This document shows, in pieces, positions 16,309 to 24,947 of a stretch of 51,712 nt of DNA. Position 1 is the first letter of the stretch; each line of letters starts with the position of its first letter. Source of the stretch: Mesorhizobium sp. (GTDB lineage: Bacteria > Pseudomonadota > Alphaproteobacteria > Rhizobiales > Rhizobiaceae); contig JAIPUZ010000043.1 of assembly GCA_022833215.1 (NCBI GenBank), forward strand, positions 1 to 51,712, in the 5' to 3' direction. The notes below the pieces were generated by a model that ran no database searches, had not been told where the DNA came from, and saw only the letters and a list, made by a program, of their open reading frames with translations. The position numbers and the translations under genes were made by a program.

Positions 16309-16398
16309 GGCCTCGCCCCCTGCCTGCTCCTGCCCCTGCGCCTCAAGACTAGCGCCGCGTTCCGGCCGCGAAAACACGGCCAATCGAGGTAGGCGCCA

Positions 16399-18741
16399 TC
16401 AGGCGATCTCGCGCAGGGCCGGACGCGCCGTCTCCTCCACCCGTCCCTTGTCCGCGACCGGCAGGGGATGGACGAGCCCGGCTTCGGTCTTGTCGAGATA
16501 CTGCATCAGCGCCGTCACCAGATGGTAGAAGATGCTGGCCGGCACCTCGCTGGCCACGGCCCTGCCGCGCTCGTCTATGCGGTCGATCCAGAAGCCGGTC
16601 GGGGCAGGATCGATGTGCCAGCGGAACAGGCGCGCGACGCGGGCCTCGATCTCCGGCTTCAGGTCCGGCCCGTCGGCGCGGTCGAGCGCGATGGCCGCCT
16701 TGATCGCCTCGGTCTGCGGCCAGCTTCGCGAGATCAGGTCGAGCGGCAGCCCGTCGCGCGAGACCGCGCCATAGGCCAGCCCGGTGGCGCGGTTCAGCCC
16801 GTTGGCCACGGCCGAGGCATAGAGCTTGCGTGCATAGGGAACGAGGTCGGTCTGCTTGCTGCGGGCCGCGAAGTCGACCAGCAGCGATGCCCATTCGAAA
16901 TGGTGGCCGGGCTCGGTCCACAGGCCCTGCGCGCCCTGCGCCGGCTTCCACTCATTGTCGAAATACTCGCCCAGCGTCCAGCTTTCAGGGTCGAAGAAAT
17001 GCGTCCTGAACAGGTCGACGATGCGCGCGGCGCGGCGCAGATAGCTGCGCTCGCCGGTGACCTCGTGCCAGGCGAGGAACGCTTCCAGCATGTGCATGTG
17101 CGGGTTTGAACGCCGCAGATCGGTGCCGTCGCAGGTTTCGAGGAAGCCGGTCAGCCGCTCGTCCTCCAGCCAGGTTTCGACGAAGGCCATGGCTTCCCCG
17201 CCGCGCGCCAGCGCATCCCTGTTGCCGGCGCGGTGGGCCCAGGCGAAGGCCAGAAGCACGCAGGCATGGTCGTAGGCATCCTCGCAAGGATCGGCGATGG
17301 AGCCGTCGACATCGAGCGTGCGCGCCCAGCCGCCGCGTTGCGTACGCCCCTTTTCCATGAAGGCGATGCCATGCGCGATCAGCTCGTCCGCCGGCCCGTC
17401 CCAGCCGCGCAGCCTTGCGACGGAATAGGCATAGACCTGACGCGCCATGGTGCGCATGCGCTTCGGCTTGCCGAGCGGCGTGCCGTCGAAGGCGAAAGCC
17501 TCGTGGAAGCCGCCATGGCGCTCGTCCACGCCGGCCGTCGACCAGCGCGGCAGCGCCTCCTCGAACAGCCAGTGGGCGACGCGCTCACGCCATGCGCCGG
17601 GCAGGACGACGCGGTCGTGGGCGGGGGTGAACTTCACCTCCAGCCGGCCCCATTTCTCAAGCTGCTCCACGACATGCCTGACGTTCTGGCTCTCGGCGAC
17701 GGGAGCGACGAAGGTGGCGTCGTCGGTCGCCACCACGGCGACGTCCCTCAGCCCGACGGCCGACAGGAGCCTGCCGCTGCTGCGCAGATAGGAACGCTCG
17801 CAGTCGATGGCGACGACATCGCCGGTCACCACATTGCCGCGCTCGTCGGTGGGGCTCGCCTCCAGCAGCGACTGCCACGAACCCAGATCGCTCCAGCGGA
17901 AACCCGCCGGCACCATGGCGATGTTGCACAGATGCTCCATGATGGCATAGTCGACCGAGATGGAAGGGATCGAGGCGTAAGCCTCCAGCGGCAGCCAGAT
18001 GCCCGACAGGTCGCGCACGGCGATGTCGAGCGCGCGTTCCGCATGCAGCCAGATATCGCGATGATGGCGAAGGAAGGCGGCGCGGATGACGCTCGCCCTG
18101 AACAGGAAGATGCCGGTGTTCCAGAAGAAATCCGAGGTCGCCACGTAGCGTGCGGCCGTTTCGGCGTCCGGCTTCTCGACAAAACGGACCACGCGGCGCA
18201 CGCCGGGACAATCGACGCCGTCCCCCGCGCGATCCCGCGCGGCAAAAGCCTCACCCGCCTCGATATAGCCGTAGCCGGTTTCCGGGCGTGCCGGCTTCAT
18301 GCCGAACACCACCACCTGCCCGGCCTGAGCTGCGGGAACGCCGGCCTCGACGCTTTCCCAGAAATCCCGGTCGGTTGAGATGACGTGGTCCGACGGGACG
18401 ATGAGCACGATGCCGTCGCCATGGCTGGCGATGGTGTGCAGGGCCGCGATCGCCACCGCCGCCGCGGTGTTGCGCCCGACAGGCTCGAAGATGGGGCCGC
18501 CGCCGCTGAAATCCAGCCCGGCAAGGTCGGTGCGGATCCGCTCCGCATTGCGCTCGGCGGCGATGACGTGGACGGGCGTATGGCCGGTCTCGCGCGCCTT
18601 CAGCCGCCGCACCGTCTTCACCAGCATGGAGCCGTCGCCCGACAGATCGTGGAATTGCTTGGGATTGTCTTCCCGCGAGAGCGGCCACAGACGCGACCCC
18701 ACCCCGCCGCTCATCACAAAACACGAAATGCGTTCGGCCAT
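16399..18741 (-). CDS. Mannose-1-phosphate guanylyltransferase fused to AGE-type sugar isomerase
   Basis: 780 residues from ATG 18741 (GGGGGAG 6 bases upstream). Residues 1-365 are a mannose-1-phosphate guanylyltransferase: GGVGSRLWPLSR (12-23), PKQF (27-30), FVEKPD (187-192), FFWNTGIF (205-212) and DLGSWQ (285-290). The usual C-terminal cupin isomerase of ManC is replaced. From about 385 to 755 the protein is an N-acylglucosamine 2-epimerase/mannose isomerase-type (alpha/alpha)6 barrel, with ERHGGFHEAF (408-417), RQVYAYSVA, CEDAYDHACVLLAF, NPHMHMLEAFLAWHE and EPGHHFEWASLL. Its His residues sit as in AGE enzymes. The fusion would make mannose 6-phosphate and GDP-mannose for the polymer, with a phosphomannomutase needed from elsewhere. 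The isomerase substrate is inference. Confidence 0.88.
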   Translation of the reverse strand: MAERISCFVMSGGVGSRLWPLSREDNPKQFHDLSGDGSMLVKTVRRLKARETGHTPVHVIAAERNAERIRTDLAGLDFSGGGPIFEPVGRNTAAAVAIAALHTIASHGDGIVLIVPSDHVISTDRDFWESVEAGVPAAQAGQVVVFGMKPARPETGYGYIEAGEAFAARDRAGDGVDCPGVRRVVRFVEKPDAETAARYVATSDFFWNTGIFLFRASVIRAAFLRHHRDIWLHAERALDIAVRDLSGIWLPLEAYASIPSISVDYAIMEHLCNIAMVPAGFRWSDLGSWQSLLEASPTDERGNVVTGDVVAIDCERSYLRSSGRLLSAVGLRDVAVVATDDATFVAPVAESQNVRHVVEQLEKWGRLEVKFTPAHDRVVLPGAWRERVAHWLFEEALPRWSTAGVDERHGGFHEAFAFDGTPLGKPKRMRTMARQVYAYSVARLRGWDGPADELIAHGIAFMEKGRTQRGGWARTLDVDGSIADPCEDAYDHACVLLAFAWAHRAGNRDALARGGEAMAFVETWLEDERLTGFLETCDGTDLRRSNPHMHMLEAFLAWHEVTGERSYLRRAARIVDLFRTHFFDPESWTLGEYFDNEWKPAQGAQGLWTEPGHHFEWASLLVDFAARSKQTDLVPYARKLYASAVANGLNRATGLAYGAVSRDGLPLDLISRSWPQTEAIKAAIALDRADGPDLKPEIEARVARLFRWHIDPAPTGFWIDRIDERGRAVASEVPASIFYHLVTALMQYLDKTEAGLVHPLPVADKGRVEETARPALREIA

Positions 18742-19090
18742 GATCAGCTCCCCCATGATCCATCCTGTTCGACAGAAACTGCGCCCCGCCCGACCCGCGC
18801 CCCGCATGAGGGGATGCGAACCGGTTCAGGGCCGGACCATAGGCGAAGTCGCGGAGGGTGCCGGTTAACCTGGATTAGCGATTGCCAGAAGGTGTTAAAG
18901 CGTGCCGCGATCCCTCAGATTCGCTCCTTGCGCTTTAAGCTCTTGTTTTTACGCATGTCGTTGCCCCGAAGCCGGTTCCCGCTTTCGTGCGACATGCTCC
19001 GGCCTACCGCCGGAAGGCTTATCGCGCAGCACAGCAAGGGGGATTGACGATGCCGGACGGGGCCGGACGGGGCCGGTTTCAGGGCCGGGC
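18742..19090. other. Intergenic region carrying a mosaic repeat
   Basis: 349 bases upstream of the guanylyltransferase gene and downstream of the EEP-family gene. It holds the guanylyltransferase leader with its ribosome site at about 18747-18754, and a RIME-like repeat at 18895-19000. The stretch 19001-19090 is GC-rich with small GGGGCCGG-type direct repeats and no convincing ORF. No clear sigma-70 promoter was picked out. Confidence 0.5.
18895..19000. repeat. RIME-like mosaic palindromic repeat, copy B
   Basis: Two palindromic modules. The first has arms TTAAAGCG (18895-18902) and CGCTTTAA (18931-18938). The second, after a T-rich TTGTTTTTACG junction, has arms GCATGTCG (18953-18960) and CGACATGC (18990-18997). 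The first module and the T-run junction match copy D at 25930-26040, while the second module differs, which is what a mosaic element would show. Confidence 0.65.
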
Positions 19091-19945
19091 TCAGGCGGCG
19101 CGGCGTTCGCCCCGCCCCTGCGCGTCCGTGCCGCCATCGGCGGCGGGCAGCCTGACGAATGCCTTGATCGGCAGATGATCGGAAGCGACCCGCGCCAGAG
19201 GCGTGTCGTGCACCATGACCGGGGAGACGATGCCCGAGCGGTTGGCGATGATGCGGTCGAGCGCCAGCAGGGGCAGCCGCGACGGGAAGCTCGGCACCGC
19301 CTGCGGCAGCGGCCCGAACGCCTCCTCGAACAGGGCGAGCGCCGAGCGGTCGTTGAGGCGCCATTCGTTGAGATCGCCCATCAGCAACGTCGGCGTGTCG
19401 GCGCTGTCGCTCATGATGTCGAGGATGGCGCGCGCCTGCAATGCGCGCGAATGGCGCAGAAGGCCGAAATGGGCGGCCACGATCCTGATGCTGCCGCCGG
19501 CTTCCAGATCGATCTCGGTCATGATGGCGCCGCGCGGCTCCAGGCCGGGCAGCCTGAACTGGTGCACGTCACGCACCATGCCGCGCCTGAACAGCACGAC
19601 GTTGCCGTGCCAGCCATGCGCCCTGGCCTTGCCGAAGACCGGCACAAGCGTAAGCTCCGCCTCGCGTTCGAGACGCGCCAGATCGAGAAGCCCTTCCCTG
19701 TTGCCGAAACGTTTGTCGGCCTCCTGAAGGGCGATGACATCGGCGCCGATCTCATGGATGACGCGGCCCGTGCGCTCGGGATCGAAGCGGCCGTCCGTGC
19801 CGACGCATTTGTGCACATTGTAGGAAGCGACGACCACGCCCGGCTCGCCGCCGCGCTCCACAGCCGGCACATGACCCGGATGGTCACGGCGCATACGAAG
19901 CCGCTCCAGAATGCTGGCCGGAAGCCCATTGCCGAACTTTTGCAT
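19091..19945 (-). CDS. Endonuclease/exonuclease/phosphatase (EEP) family hydrolase
   Basis: 284 residues from ATG 19945. The EEP fold signatures are all present: VVVASYNVHKCVG (37-49), with Asn for metal binding; IALQEADKRF (71-80), with the metal ligand Glu75; VAAHFGL (156-162), supplying a His; MGDLNEW (189-195), with Asp191 and Asn193; and ASDHLPI (254-260), with the catalytic Asp-His pair. Such enzymes cut phosphodiesters in nucleic acids, lipids or inositol phosphates; no DNA-binding addition is seen. There is no clear signal peptide. Next upstream on the same strand, beyond a repeat element, is a cardiolipin synthase gene, so a membrane phospholipid substrate is thinkable, but that is context only. 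Confidence 0.85.
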   Translation of the reverse strand: MQKFGNGLPASILERLRMRRDHPGHVPAVERGGEPGVVVASYNVHKCVGTDGRFDPERTGRVIHEIGADVIALQEADKRFGNREGLLDLARLEREAELTLVPVFGKARAHGWHGNVVLFRRGMVRDVHQFRLPGLEPRGAIMTEIDLEAGGSIRIVAAHFGLLRHSRALQARAILDIMSDSADTPTLLMGDLNEWRLNDRSALALFEEAFGPLPQAVPSFPSRLPLLALDRIIANRSGIVSPVMVHDTPLARVASDHLPIKAFVRLPAADGGTDAQGRGERRAA

Positions 19946-19979
19946 TGTTCCTTGCCGTCTCCCTGCTGCTGGCGCAGAC

Positions 19980-20090
19980 AGGTTAGAGAATTTCCGCTTT
20001 TCCGCGAATCGCAGAAACGCTCTAACCTTTTGTTTTCACGCAATTCCGAACGCAAAACCGCTTGGTACTTTTGCTGGAAATGCTCTGGCG
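19980..20090. repeat. RIME-like repeat, copy C
   Basis: First module: arms AGGTTAGAG (19980-19988) and CTCTAACCT (20020-20028). Second module 20039-20090 carries CGCAATTCCGAACGCAAAAC, then CGCTTGGTACTTTTGCTGG and AAATGCTCTGGCG, nearly identical to copies A and D. It lies between the cardiolipin synthase and EEP genes, both on the minus strand. Confidence 0.7.
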
Positions 20091-20170
20091 ATGCGAGTCG
20101 GAGCTTTCCCCTGAAGTTAGGAAAGCACGAATCGCGATGCAACGCCCGATGTGCATGAAACTGTTTTCCG

Positions 20171-21628
20171 TCAAAGATAGGGCGAACCGAGCCACAGGAG
20201 ACGATCCACCAGACGCACGGGAAACGGCCGCGCCCGCAACTCGGCCATCGTGACCGGGGTCGCCCTGTCGATGACCGCGGCGATGCGGGCATCGATGCCC
20301 CCGGCAAATCCGGCATCCAGAACCTCCAGATCGATCTCGAAGTTCAGCCGCAGCGAGCGCGGGTCGAGATTCGAGGAACCGACGAAGGCCCATGTGCCGT
20401 CGATGGCCAGCAGCTTGGAATGGTCGAACGCACCCTGCGCGCGCCAGATACGGCAATAGCTGCGCAACACCTGATCGAACTGGGCCGTCATGGCCCTGTC
20501 GACCAGCACGAGATTGTTGGCGGCCGGCACCACGATGTCGATGTCGACCCCCCTGCGGGCCGCCGTGGTCAGCGCGCTGATCAGCTCCCGGTCGGGCAGG
20601 AAATAGGGCGACATGATGCGGATGGAGCGGCTGGCGACGGAAAACGCGCCCATCAGCATCTTGTGGTTGGTTTCGAGGCTGGCGTCGGGACCGGACGGCA
20701 GCGCGCGCATGAAGACCGGACTTGCGGGCTCGACCGCCACCTCCTCGACACGCCATGCCTCGCCATCGAGCCTCTCGTCGGTGGCGAAGTTCCAGTCCTC
20801 GGCGGCAATGGCGAAGATATCGGCCACCACCGGCCCCCGGATGCGGAAATGCGTGTCGCGCGCGCTGGCATCGCCGGCAAACTCGGTGGTAAAGCCCTGC
20901 CTGATGTTCATGCCGCCCGCGAAGGCGACCGCTCCGTCCACGACGAGGATCTTGCGGTGCGTGCGCAGGTTGGCGTAGGGCAGGCGCAATCCCACGATGA
21001 TCCTGCCGTTGAACACTTTGGCATCGACACCGCCCTCGCGCAGATAGCCGACGATGCTGGGCACCGAATAACGGGCACCCACCGCATCGATAAGCACGCG
21101 CACGGCGACCCCGCGCCCGACGGCCGCGATCAGCGCATCGGCAAAACGCAGGCCGACAGGGTCGCGGTCGAAGATGTAGGTTTCGAGGATGATGCTGCGC
21201 TGCGCCCCCTCGATCGCCCCGACCATCGCCGCATATGCCTCGTCGCCGCTTCCCAGCATGTCGATGGTGTTGCCGGCAACCATGCGGTGATGGGTGAGCT
21301 TGTCGCCGACGTTCCTGAGGGCGGCTAACCGGGCGCCGAAACGCTCCGTCACCAGCTCCCCGCTCACATCGGCTCCCGGATGCGACGCCTTCTCGTGGCC
21401 GGCCGCGGAGCGTTCCGCCGCAATGCTGTCGCGCCGCATGCGGTTGACGCCGGCGACCGCGTAGATCAGCGCGCCGACAAAGGGCGAAAGCATGATGACG
21501 CCGACCCAGCCGATGGCCGAACGCACCTCGTCCTTGGTCATGGCCGCGTGGATGCCAGCCACCGCCGCGACCAGCACCGAAAGGGCAGCAAGCAAATGCG
21601 GCCAGTAAGCCAGCAGGATATCCCACAT
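20171..21628 (-). CDS. cls: Cardiolipin synthase (phospholipase D superfamily)
   Basis: 485 residues from ATG 21628. An N-terminal hydrophobic hairpin (WDILLAYWPHLLAALSVLVA and WVGVIMLSPFVGALIYAVAG) anchors it in the inner membrane. Two HKD motifs follow: HRKILVVDGAVAFAGG (H224, K226, D231) and HSKLLAIDGTWAFVGSSN (H403, K405, D410). Length, two-helix anchor and paired HKD motifs fit bacterial ClsA-type cardiolipin synthase, which condenses two phosphatidylglycerol molecules, or PG with another lipid head group. YIFDRDPVGLRFADAL and SPYFLPDRELISAL are further conserved blocks of the family. An upstream in-frame extension to 21808 lacks a good start. The gene diverges from the secreted amidase gene over 268 bases. 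Confidence 0.9.
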   Translation of the reverse strand: MWDILLAYWPHLLAALSVLVAAVAGIHAAMTKDEVRSAIGWVGVIMLSPFVGALIYAVAGVNRMRRDSIAAERSAAGHEKASHPGADVSGELVTERFGARLAALRNVGDKLTHHRMVAGNTIDMLGSGDEAYAAMVGAIEGAQRSIILETYIFDRDPVGLRFADALIAAVGRGVAVRVLIDAVGARYSVPSIVGYLREGGVDAKVFNGRIIVGLRLPYANLRTHRKILVVDGAVAFAGGMNIRQGFTTEFAGDASARDTHFRIRGPVVADIFAIAAEDWNFATDERLDGEAWRVEEVAVEPASPVFMRALPSGPDASLETNHKMLMGAFSVASRSIRIMSPYFLPDRELISALTTAARRGVDIDIVVPAANNLVLVDRAMTAQFDQVLRSYCRIWRAQGAFDHSKLLAIDGTWAFVGSSNLDPRSLRLNFEIDLEVLDAGFAGGIDARIAAVIDRATPVTMAELRARPFPVRLVDRLLWLGSPYL

Positions 21629-21813
21629 GAACGCTCGACTCCGACAATCATGCCTTGCAAGCGAAACTAGATCATGTATCGCCAAAGTGGAAATCGCTGT
21701 ACCCGAAAGCCCACAAACGGGAAAGCGCGGCGCAGAAGAAGGAGATTTTAACTTTCGCCCGAAGTTTTTGCGCAGGATCAATGACACAGGCCCTTTCCGG
21801 CGGCACACTTATC

Positions 21814-21841
21814 CCTAACTATGCGGGCCTAACTATGCGGG
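21814..21841 (+). repeat. Perfect 14-bp tandem duplication
   Basis: CCTAACTATGCGGG occurs twice back to back at 21814-21827 and 21828-21841, about 56 bases before the amidase start. It lies where a promoter or a regulator site would be expected, but no -35/-10 pair was clear. It may be a recent slippage duplication. Confidence 0.8.
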
Positions 21842-21896
21842 ACGGTTCCACACCATATCGCCCTGTCTGCCAGGGTTCCTTTCAGGAGAGACGAAC

Positions 21897-22949
21897 ATGA
21901 AGCTCAGGCTCATCGCCAGCACGGTTCTCGCGGCTTCGCTGCTTGCCGCGAATGTCGCGGAAGCATGCACGCGGGTGGTCTACCACGGCCCCGAAGGCCG
22001 CTATCTGACGGCTCGCTCCATGGACTGGCGCGATGAGATCGTCTCCAACCTGTGGGTTTTTCCACAGGGAATGAAGCGCAACGGGGCGGCAGGCCCGCGA
22101 TCGGTCGAATGGACCTCGCGCTACGGCAGCGTGATCGTGTCGGGCTACGACATCGCGACCACGGACGGCATCAACGAAAAGGGCCTCGTCGCCAACGTGC
22201 TGTGGCTCGTCAACGCCCAGTACCCGGAAGATGACGGTGAGACCCCGCGCATCTCGCTCTCGATCTGGGCGCAATATTTCCTCGACCAGTTCGCCACCGT
22301 CGCCGAGGCAGTCGAGCATGCGCGCACCACGCCGCTCTATCCGGCCACCGGCGAGGTGCCCGGCCGTCCCGGCAAGCTCACGACGCTGCATCTGTCGCTG
22401 TCCGACGCGACCGGCGACAGCGCCATCTTCGAGTGGATCGACGGCAAGCTGGATATCCACCACAGCCGCGACTACCAGGTGATGACCAACGAGCCGCGCT
22501 TCGAGGACCAGCTCGCCGTCACCCGCTACTGGGGCAAGGTTCCCGGAAACGTGTTCATGCCCGGCACCAGCCGCGCCGAAGACCGTTTCGCGCGCGCCTC
22601 CTTCCTCATCAACGCGATTCCGAAGACCGACGACATGCGCGAGGCGGCAGCCGCCGTGTTCAGCGTCATCCGCAACGCCTCGGCGCCTTGGGGCATCTCG
22701 ATCGACGACCAGCCCAACCTGTCGACCACGCGCTGGCGCACCGTGGCCGACCACAAGGACATGCTCTACTATTTCGAATCCGTATATTCGCCGAACGTGT
22801 TCTGGGTGGATGTGAAGAAGCTCGATTTCGCCGAGGGCAGCGGCGTGCGCAAGCTCGATCTCGGCGCCAACCAGCGCCACATCTTCAGCGGCGAGGTTTC
22901 CGGCAAGTTCGAGGCCTCCGAACCGTTCACCTTCGAGCCCGCCGAGTAG
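21897..22949 (+). CDS. Secreted choloylglycine hydrolase/penicillin V acylase-family amidase
   Basis: 350 residues. A Sec signal (KLRLIASTVLAASLLAANVAEA) ends directly before Cys24, which becomes the N-terminal nucleophile of the Ntn-hydrolase fold; CTRVVYHGPEGRYLTARSMD (24-43) has the family's Cys-Thr-Arg start and the Met-Asp that follows. VSGYDIATTDGINEKGLVAN (80-99) and the later SVYSPNVFWVDV are typical of the linear amide C-N hydrolase family. The signal peptide indicates a periplasmic enzyme. Members cleave bile salts, penicillin V or N-acyl homoserine lactones; Gram-negative ones often act on AHLs. No bile-salt role can be claimed from sequence. The ribosome site CAGGAGAG lies 7 bases upstream of ATG. 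Confidence 0.88.
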   Translation: MKLRLIASTVLAASLLAANVAEACTRVVYHGPEGRYLTARSMDWRDEIVSNLWVFPQGMKRNGAAGPRSVEWTSRYGSVIVSGYDIATTDGINEKGLVANVLWLVNAQYPEDDGETPRISLSIWAQYFLDQFATVAEAVEHARTTPLYPATGEVPGRPGKLTTLHLSLSDATGDSAIFEWIDGKLDIHHSRDYQVMTNEPRFEDQLAVTRYWGKVPGNVFMPGTSRAEDRFARASFLINAIPKTDDMREAAAAVFSVIRNASAPWGISIDDQPNLSTTRWRTVADHKDMLYYFESVYSPNVFWVDVKKLDFAEGSGVRKLDLGANQRHIFSGEVSGKFEASEPFTFEPAE

Positions 22950-22963
22950 CGGACAGCCGATCA

Positions 22964-22991
22964 CCCCCGGTTCCCGTGCGGGCGCCGGGGG
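22964..22991. terminator. GC-rich hairpin between convergent genes
   Basis: Nested stems: CCCCCGG (22964-22970) pairs with CCGGGGG (22985-22991), and inside it CCCG pairs with CGGG. It lies 15 bases after the amidase stop and 28 bases before the stop of the opposing small gene. No strong T-run follows, so an intrinsic terminator is likely but not certain. Confidence 0.5.
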
Positions 22992-23018
22992 CGACAGGGA
23001 TGGGATCCGGGTGGGCGA

Positions 23019-23405
23019 TCAGCCGTGAACAGCGCCCGAGAGGACGGCGCGCGCCTTTTGAAGCGCCTCCTCCTCGCTGACGGCGAGCATCATGGGATAG
23101 GGCGAGGCTTTCGAACGGCCCGGCAGCGCCCGCTCCATGGCTTCGCGCTCCTCCCGGTCCTCCATCACATAGACCGTGGCGGCAACCAGCCGGCCAAGCT
23201 CCGCCTTGCGCGCTTTCATCCACAGGATCATCGGCTTGCCGGCGGGCGGCAGCGGGCGATCGCCATCCCTGACGACGACGACCATGCGGCGGCCGCGCTC
23301 CAGAAGCCGGTCGTATTCGGCGACCCACGCCCTGCCGTCCTCTTCGGTCCGGAGCGCGCCGACGCCCAGATGGATGTCCGGCTCCAGTTCCCGGAAGTAC
23401 TTCAT
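23019..23405 (-). CDS. Hypothetical soluble protein, 128 residues
   Basis: A soluble protein with no signal peptide or membrane helix and a balanced charge. It opens MKYFRELEPDIHLGVGALRT; a basic/hydrophobic middle (RRMVVVVRDGDRPLPPAGKP, then MILWMKARKAELGRLVAATV) looks like alternating strands and helices, and the end EEEALQKARAVLSGAVHG is helical. I do not recognise the family. AAGGAG 6 bases before ATG 23405 is a strong ribosome site. It starts 21 bases after the efflux gene's stop on the same strand, so the two are almost certainly one operon under the TetR regulator. It may be a cytoplasmic stress or accessory protein, but no function should be assigned. Confidence 0.7.
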   Translation of the reverse strand: MKYFRELEPDIHLGVGALRTEEDGRAWVAEYDRLLERGRRMVVVVRDGDRPLPPAGKPMILWMKARKAELGRLVAATVYVMEDREEREAMERALPGRSKASPYPMMLAVSEEEALQKARAVLSGAVHG

Positions 23406-23426
23406 TTCACGTCTCCTTGATGCAAA

Positions 23427-24947
23427 TCAGGCTTCGTCGGGCGTGGCCGCAACGGGCCGCGCCGATCTGCGGCGGGCGGCGATGGCGAGCGCGACGGCCG
23501 CGGTCAGGCCGCACAGGCCGGCAATGGCGGCGGCGAGCGCAAAACCGCCCGCGAAGGCGGAGGCCAGCAGCTCGCGGAAGATTTCGGGCGTCATGTCGAA
23601 CCCGGCCGGCATGGAATGGCGGCGCACCGCACTGCCGGCAAGCGCCGGGGCGTCCGCGACCCCGGCGGCGTCGAAGGCTGCCGTCAGCGAGGTCACGGCG
23701 CGCGCGCCCATGACCGTGCCGAGCAGGGCGATGCCGATGGTCATGCCGCCCTGGCGCAGGGCGTTCATGGTGGCGGAGGCCGCCCCGGTGCGCTCGCGCG
23801 GGGCGGCTTCCATGGCTGCCGCGCCCGTCGACGGAACCGCCAGCCCCATGCCGATGCCAAGCAGGGCAAAGAGCGGCGCCACCGCCCAGTAGGAGGTGTG
23901 CGGCGTGAACGAGGCCATGGCCAGCATCGAAAGCGCCAGCAGCACATAGCCGAGGATCATCAGCCGGCGCATGCCGTGAGCGCGCGCCAGCCGGCCGAAC
24001 AGCGAGGCGAACACCGCCATGGCGGCGAACACCGGCGCCATGCGCCAGCCGGCCTGCGTCGCCGACCAGCCCTGCGCCTGCTGGAGGAACAGCGAGAACA
24101 GGAACAGGCTGCTGTAGCCGCCGAAACCCAGCACGAAGGAAGCGAAGTTGACCGAGGCGAAGGCGCGGTCGCGGAACAGGTCCACCGGCAGCACGGGCCG
24201 GGCCACACGCATCTCGACCAGGACGAACAGCAGGAACGACACGGCGGCGACGACGAGAGCGATGACCACCGCCGGTGCGCTCCAGCCCGCATTGCCGGCG
24301 CTGATCAGCGCATAGGTCAGCGCGCCGAGGCAGATCACGCTCAGCGCCTGCCCGGCCGGGTCGAACGCCGCGTGATCGGGATCGGCGCTTTCCCCGATGC
24401 CACCCATACCCAGCAGGAGCGCGGCCGCACCCACCGGCAGGTTGATGAGAAAGATGCTCGGCCAGCCGATGTTGTCGACCAGAATGCCGCCGAGCATGGG
24501 CCCCACGATCAGCGAAATGCCGCTGAAGGACGACCAGCCGCCGATGACATGGGCCCGCTCGCCCGGATCGGGGAACGTCTGGGTGAGGATGGACAGCGCG
24601 CCCGGGATGACCAGCGCGCCGGCGACGCCCTGCAACGCGCAGCCCGCAATCAGCATGGCCAGCGAGGATGAGGCAGCGCAGATCGCCGACCCCGCCACGA
24701 ACAGCGCCACGCCCGACAGCCAGGCACGCTTGCGGCCATAGCGGTCGCCAAGCGGCCCGGCCGACAGCATGAAGGCCGACAGGCACAGCGCATAGGAGCC
24801 GACCACCCATTGCAGCCCTGCCAGATCGGTGCCGAGGCCGGACTGGATGGCGGGAAGCGCCACCGTGACGATGCTGATGGCAAGCGTGGCCATGAATGTG
24901 CCGAGATAAACGGCGGCGACTGCCATTCTTTTGCGGGAGCGGGACAT
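23427..24947 (-). CDS. MFS drug efflux transporter, DHA2 (EmrB/QacA) family
   Basis: 506 residues with about 14 membrane helices. Motif A is LGDRYGRKRAWL in the loop after the second helix; motif C is SGISLIVGPMLGGILVD, the antiporter signature G-x(8)-G-x(3)-G-P-x-x-G-G of drug-proton exporters. LQWVVGSYALCLSAFMLSAG is typical of the DHA2 group. The pump should expel hydrophobic or cationic compounds using the proton gradient; no partner adaptor gene is adjacent. ATG 24947 was preferred to GTG 24977. The promoter region holds a TetR-type palindrome, and the divergent tetR gene is 328 bases away, so induction by a pump substrate is likely. The short downstream gene is probably co-transcribed. 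Confidence 0.9.
   Translation of the reverse strand: MSRSRKRMAVAAVYLGTFMATLAISIVTVALPAIQSGLGTDLAGLQWVVGSYALCLSAFMLSAGPLGDRYGRKRAWLSGVALFVAGSAICAASSSLAMLIAGCALQGVAGALVIPGALSILTQTFPDPGERAHVIGGWSSFSGISLIVGPMLGGILVDNIGWPSIFLINLPVGAAALLLGMGGIGESADPDHAAFDPAGQALSVICLGALTYALISAGNAGWSAPAVVIALVVAAVSFLLFVLVEMRVARPVLPVDLFRDRAFASVNFASFVLGFGGYSSLFLFSLFLQQAQGWSATQAGWRMAPVFAAMAVFASLFGRLARAHGMRRLMILGYVLLALSMLAMASFTPHTSYWAVAPLFALLGIGMGLAVPSTGAAAMEAAPRERTGAASATMNALRQGGMTIGIALLGTVMGARAVTSLTAAFDAAGVADAPALAGSAVRRHSMPAGFDMTPEIFRELLASAFAGGFALAAAIAGLCGLTAAVALAIAARRRSARPVAATPDEA

Noticed and set aside
21629-21813. A possible small plus-strand ORF ahead of the amidase gene
   Set aside because: No convincing start, ribosome site or codon bias; treated as leader or spacer.
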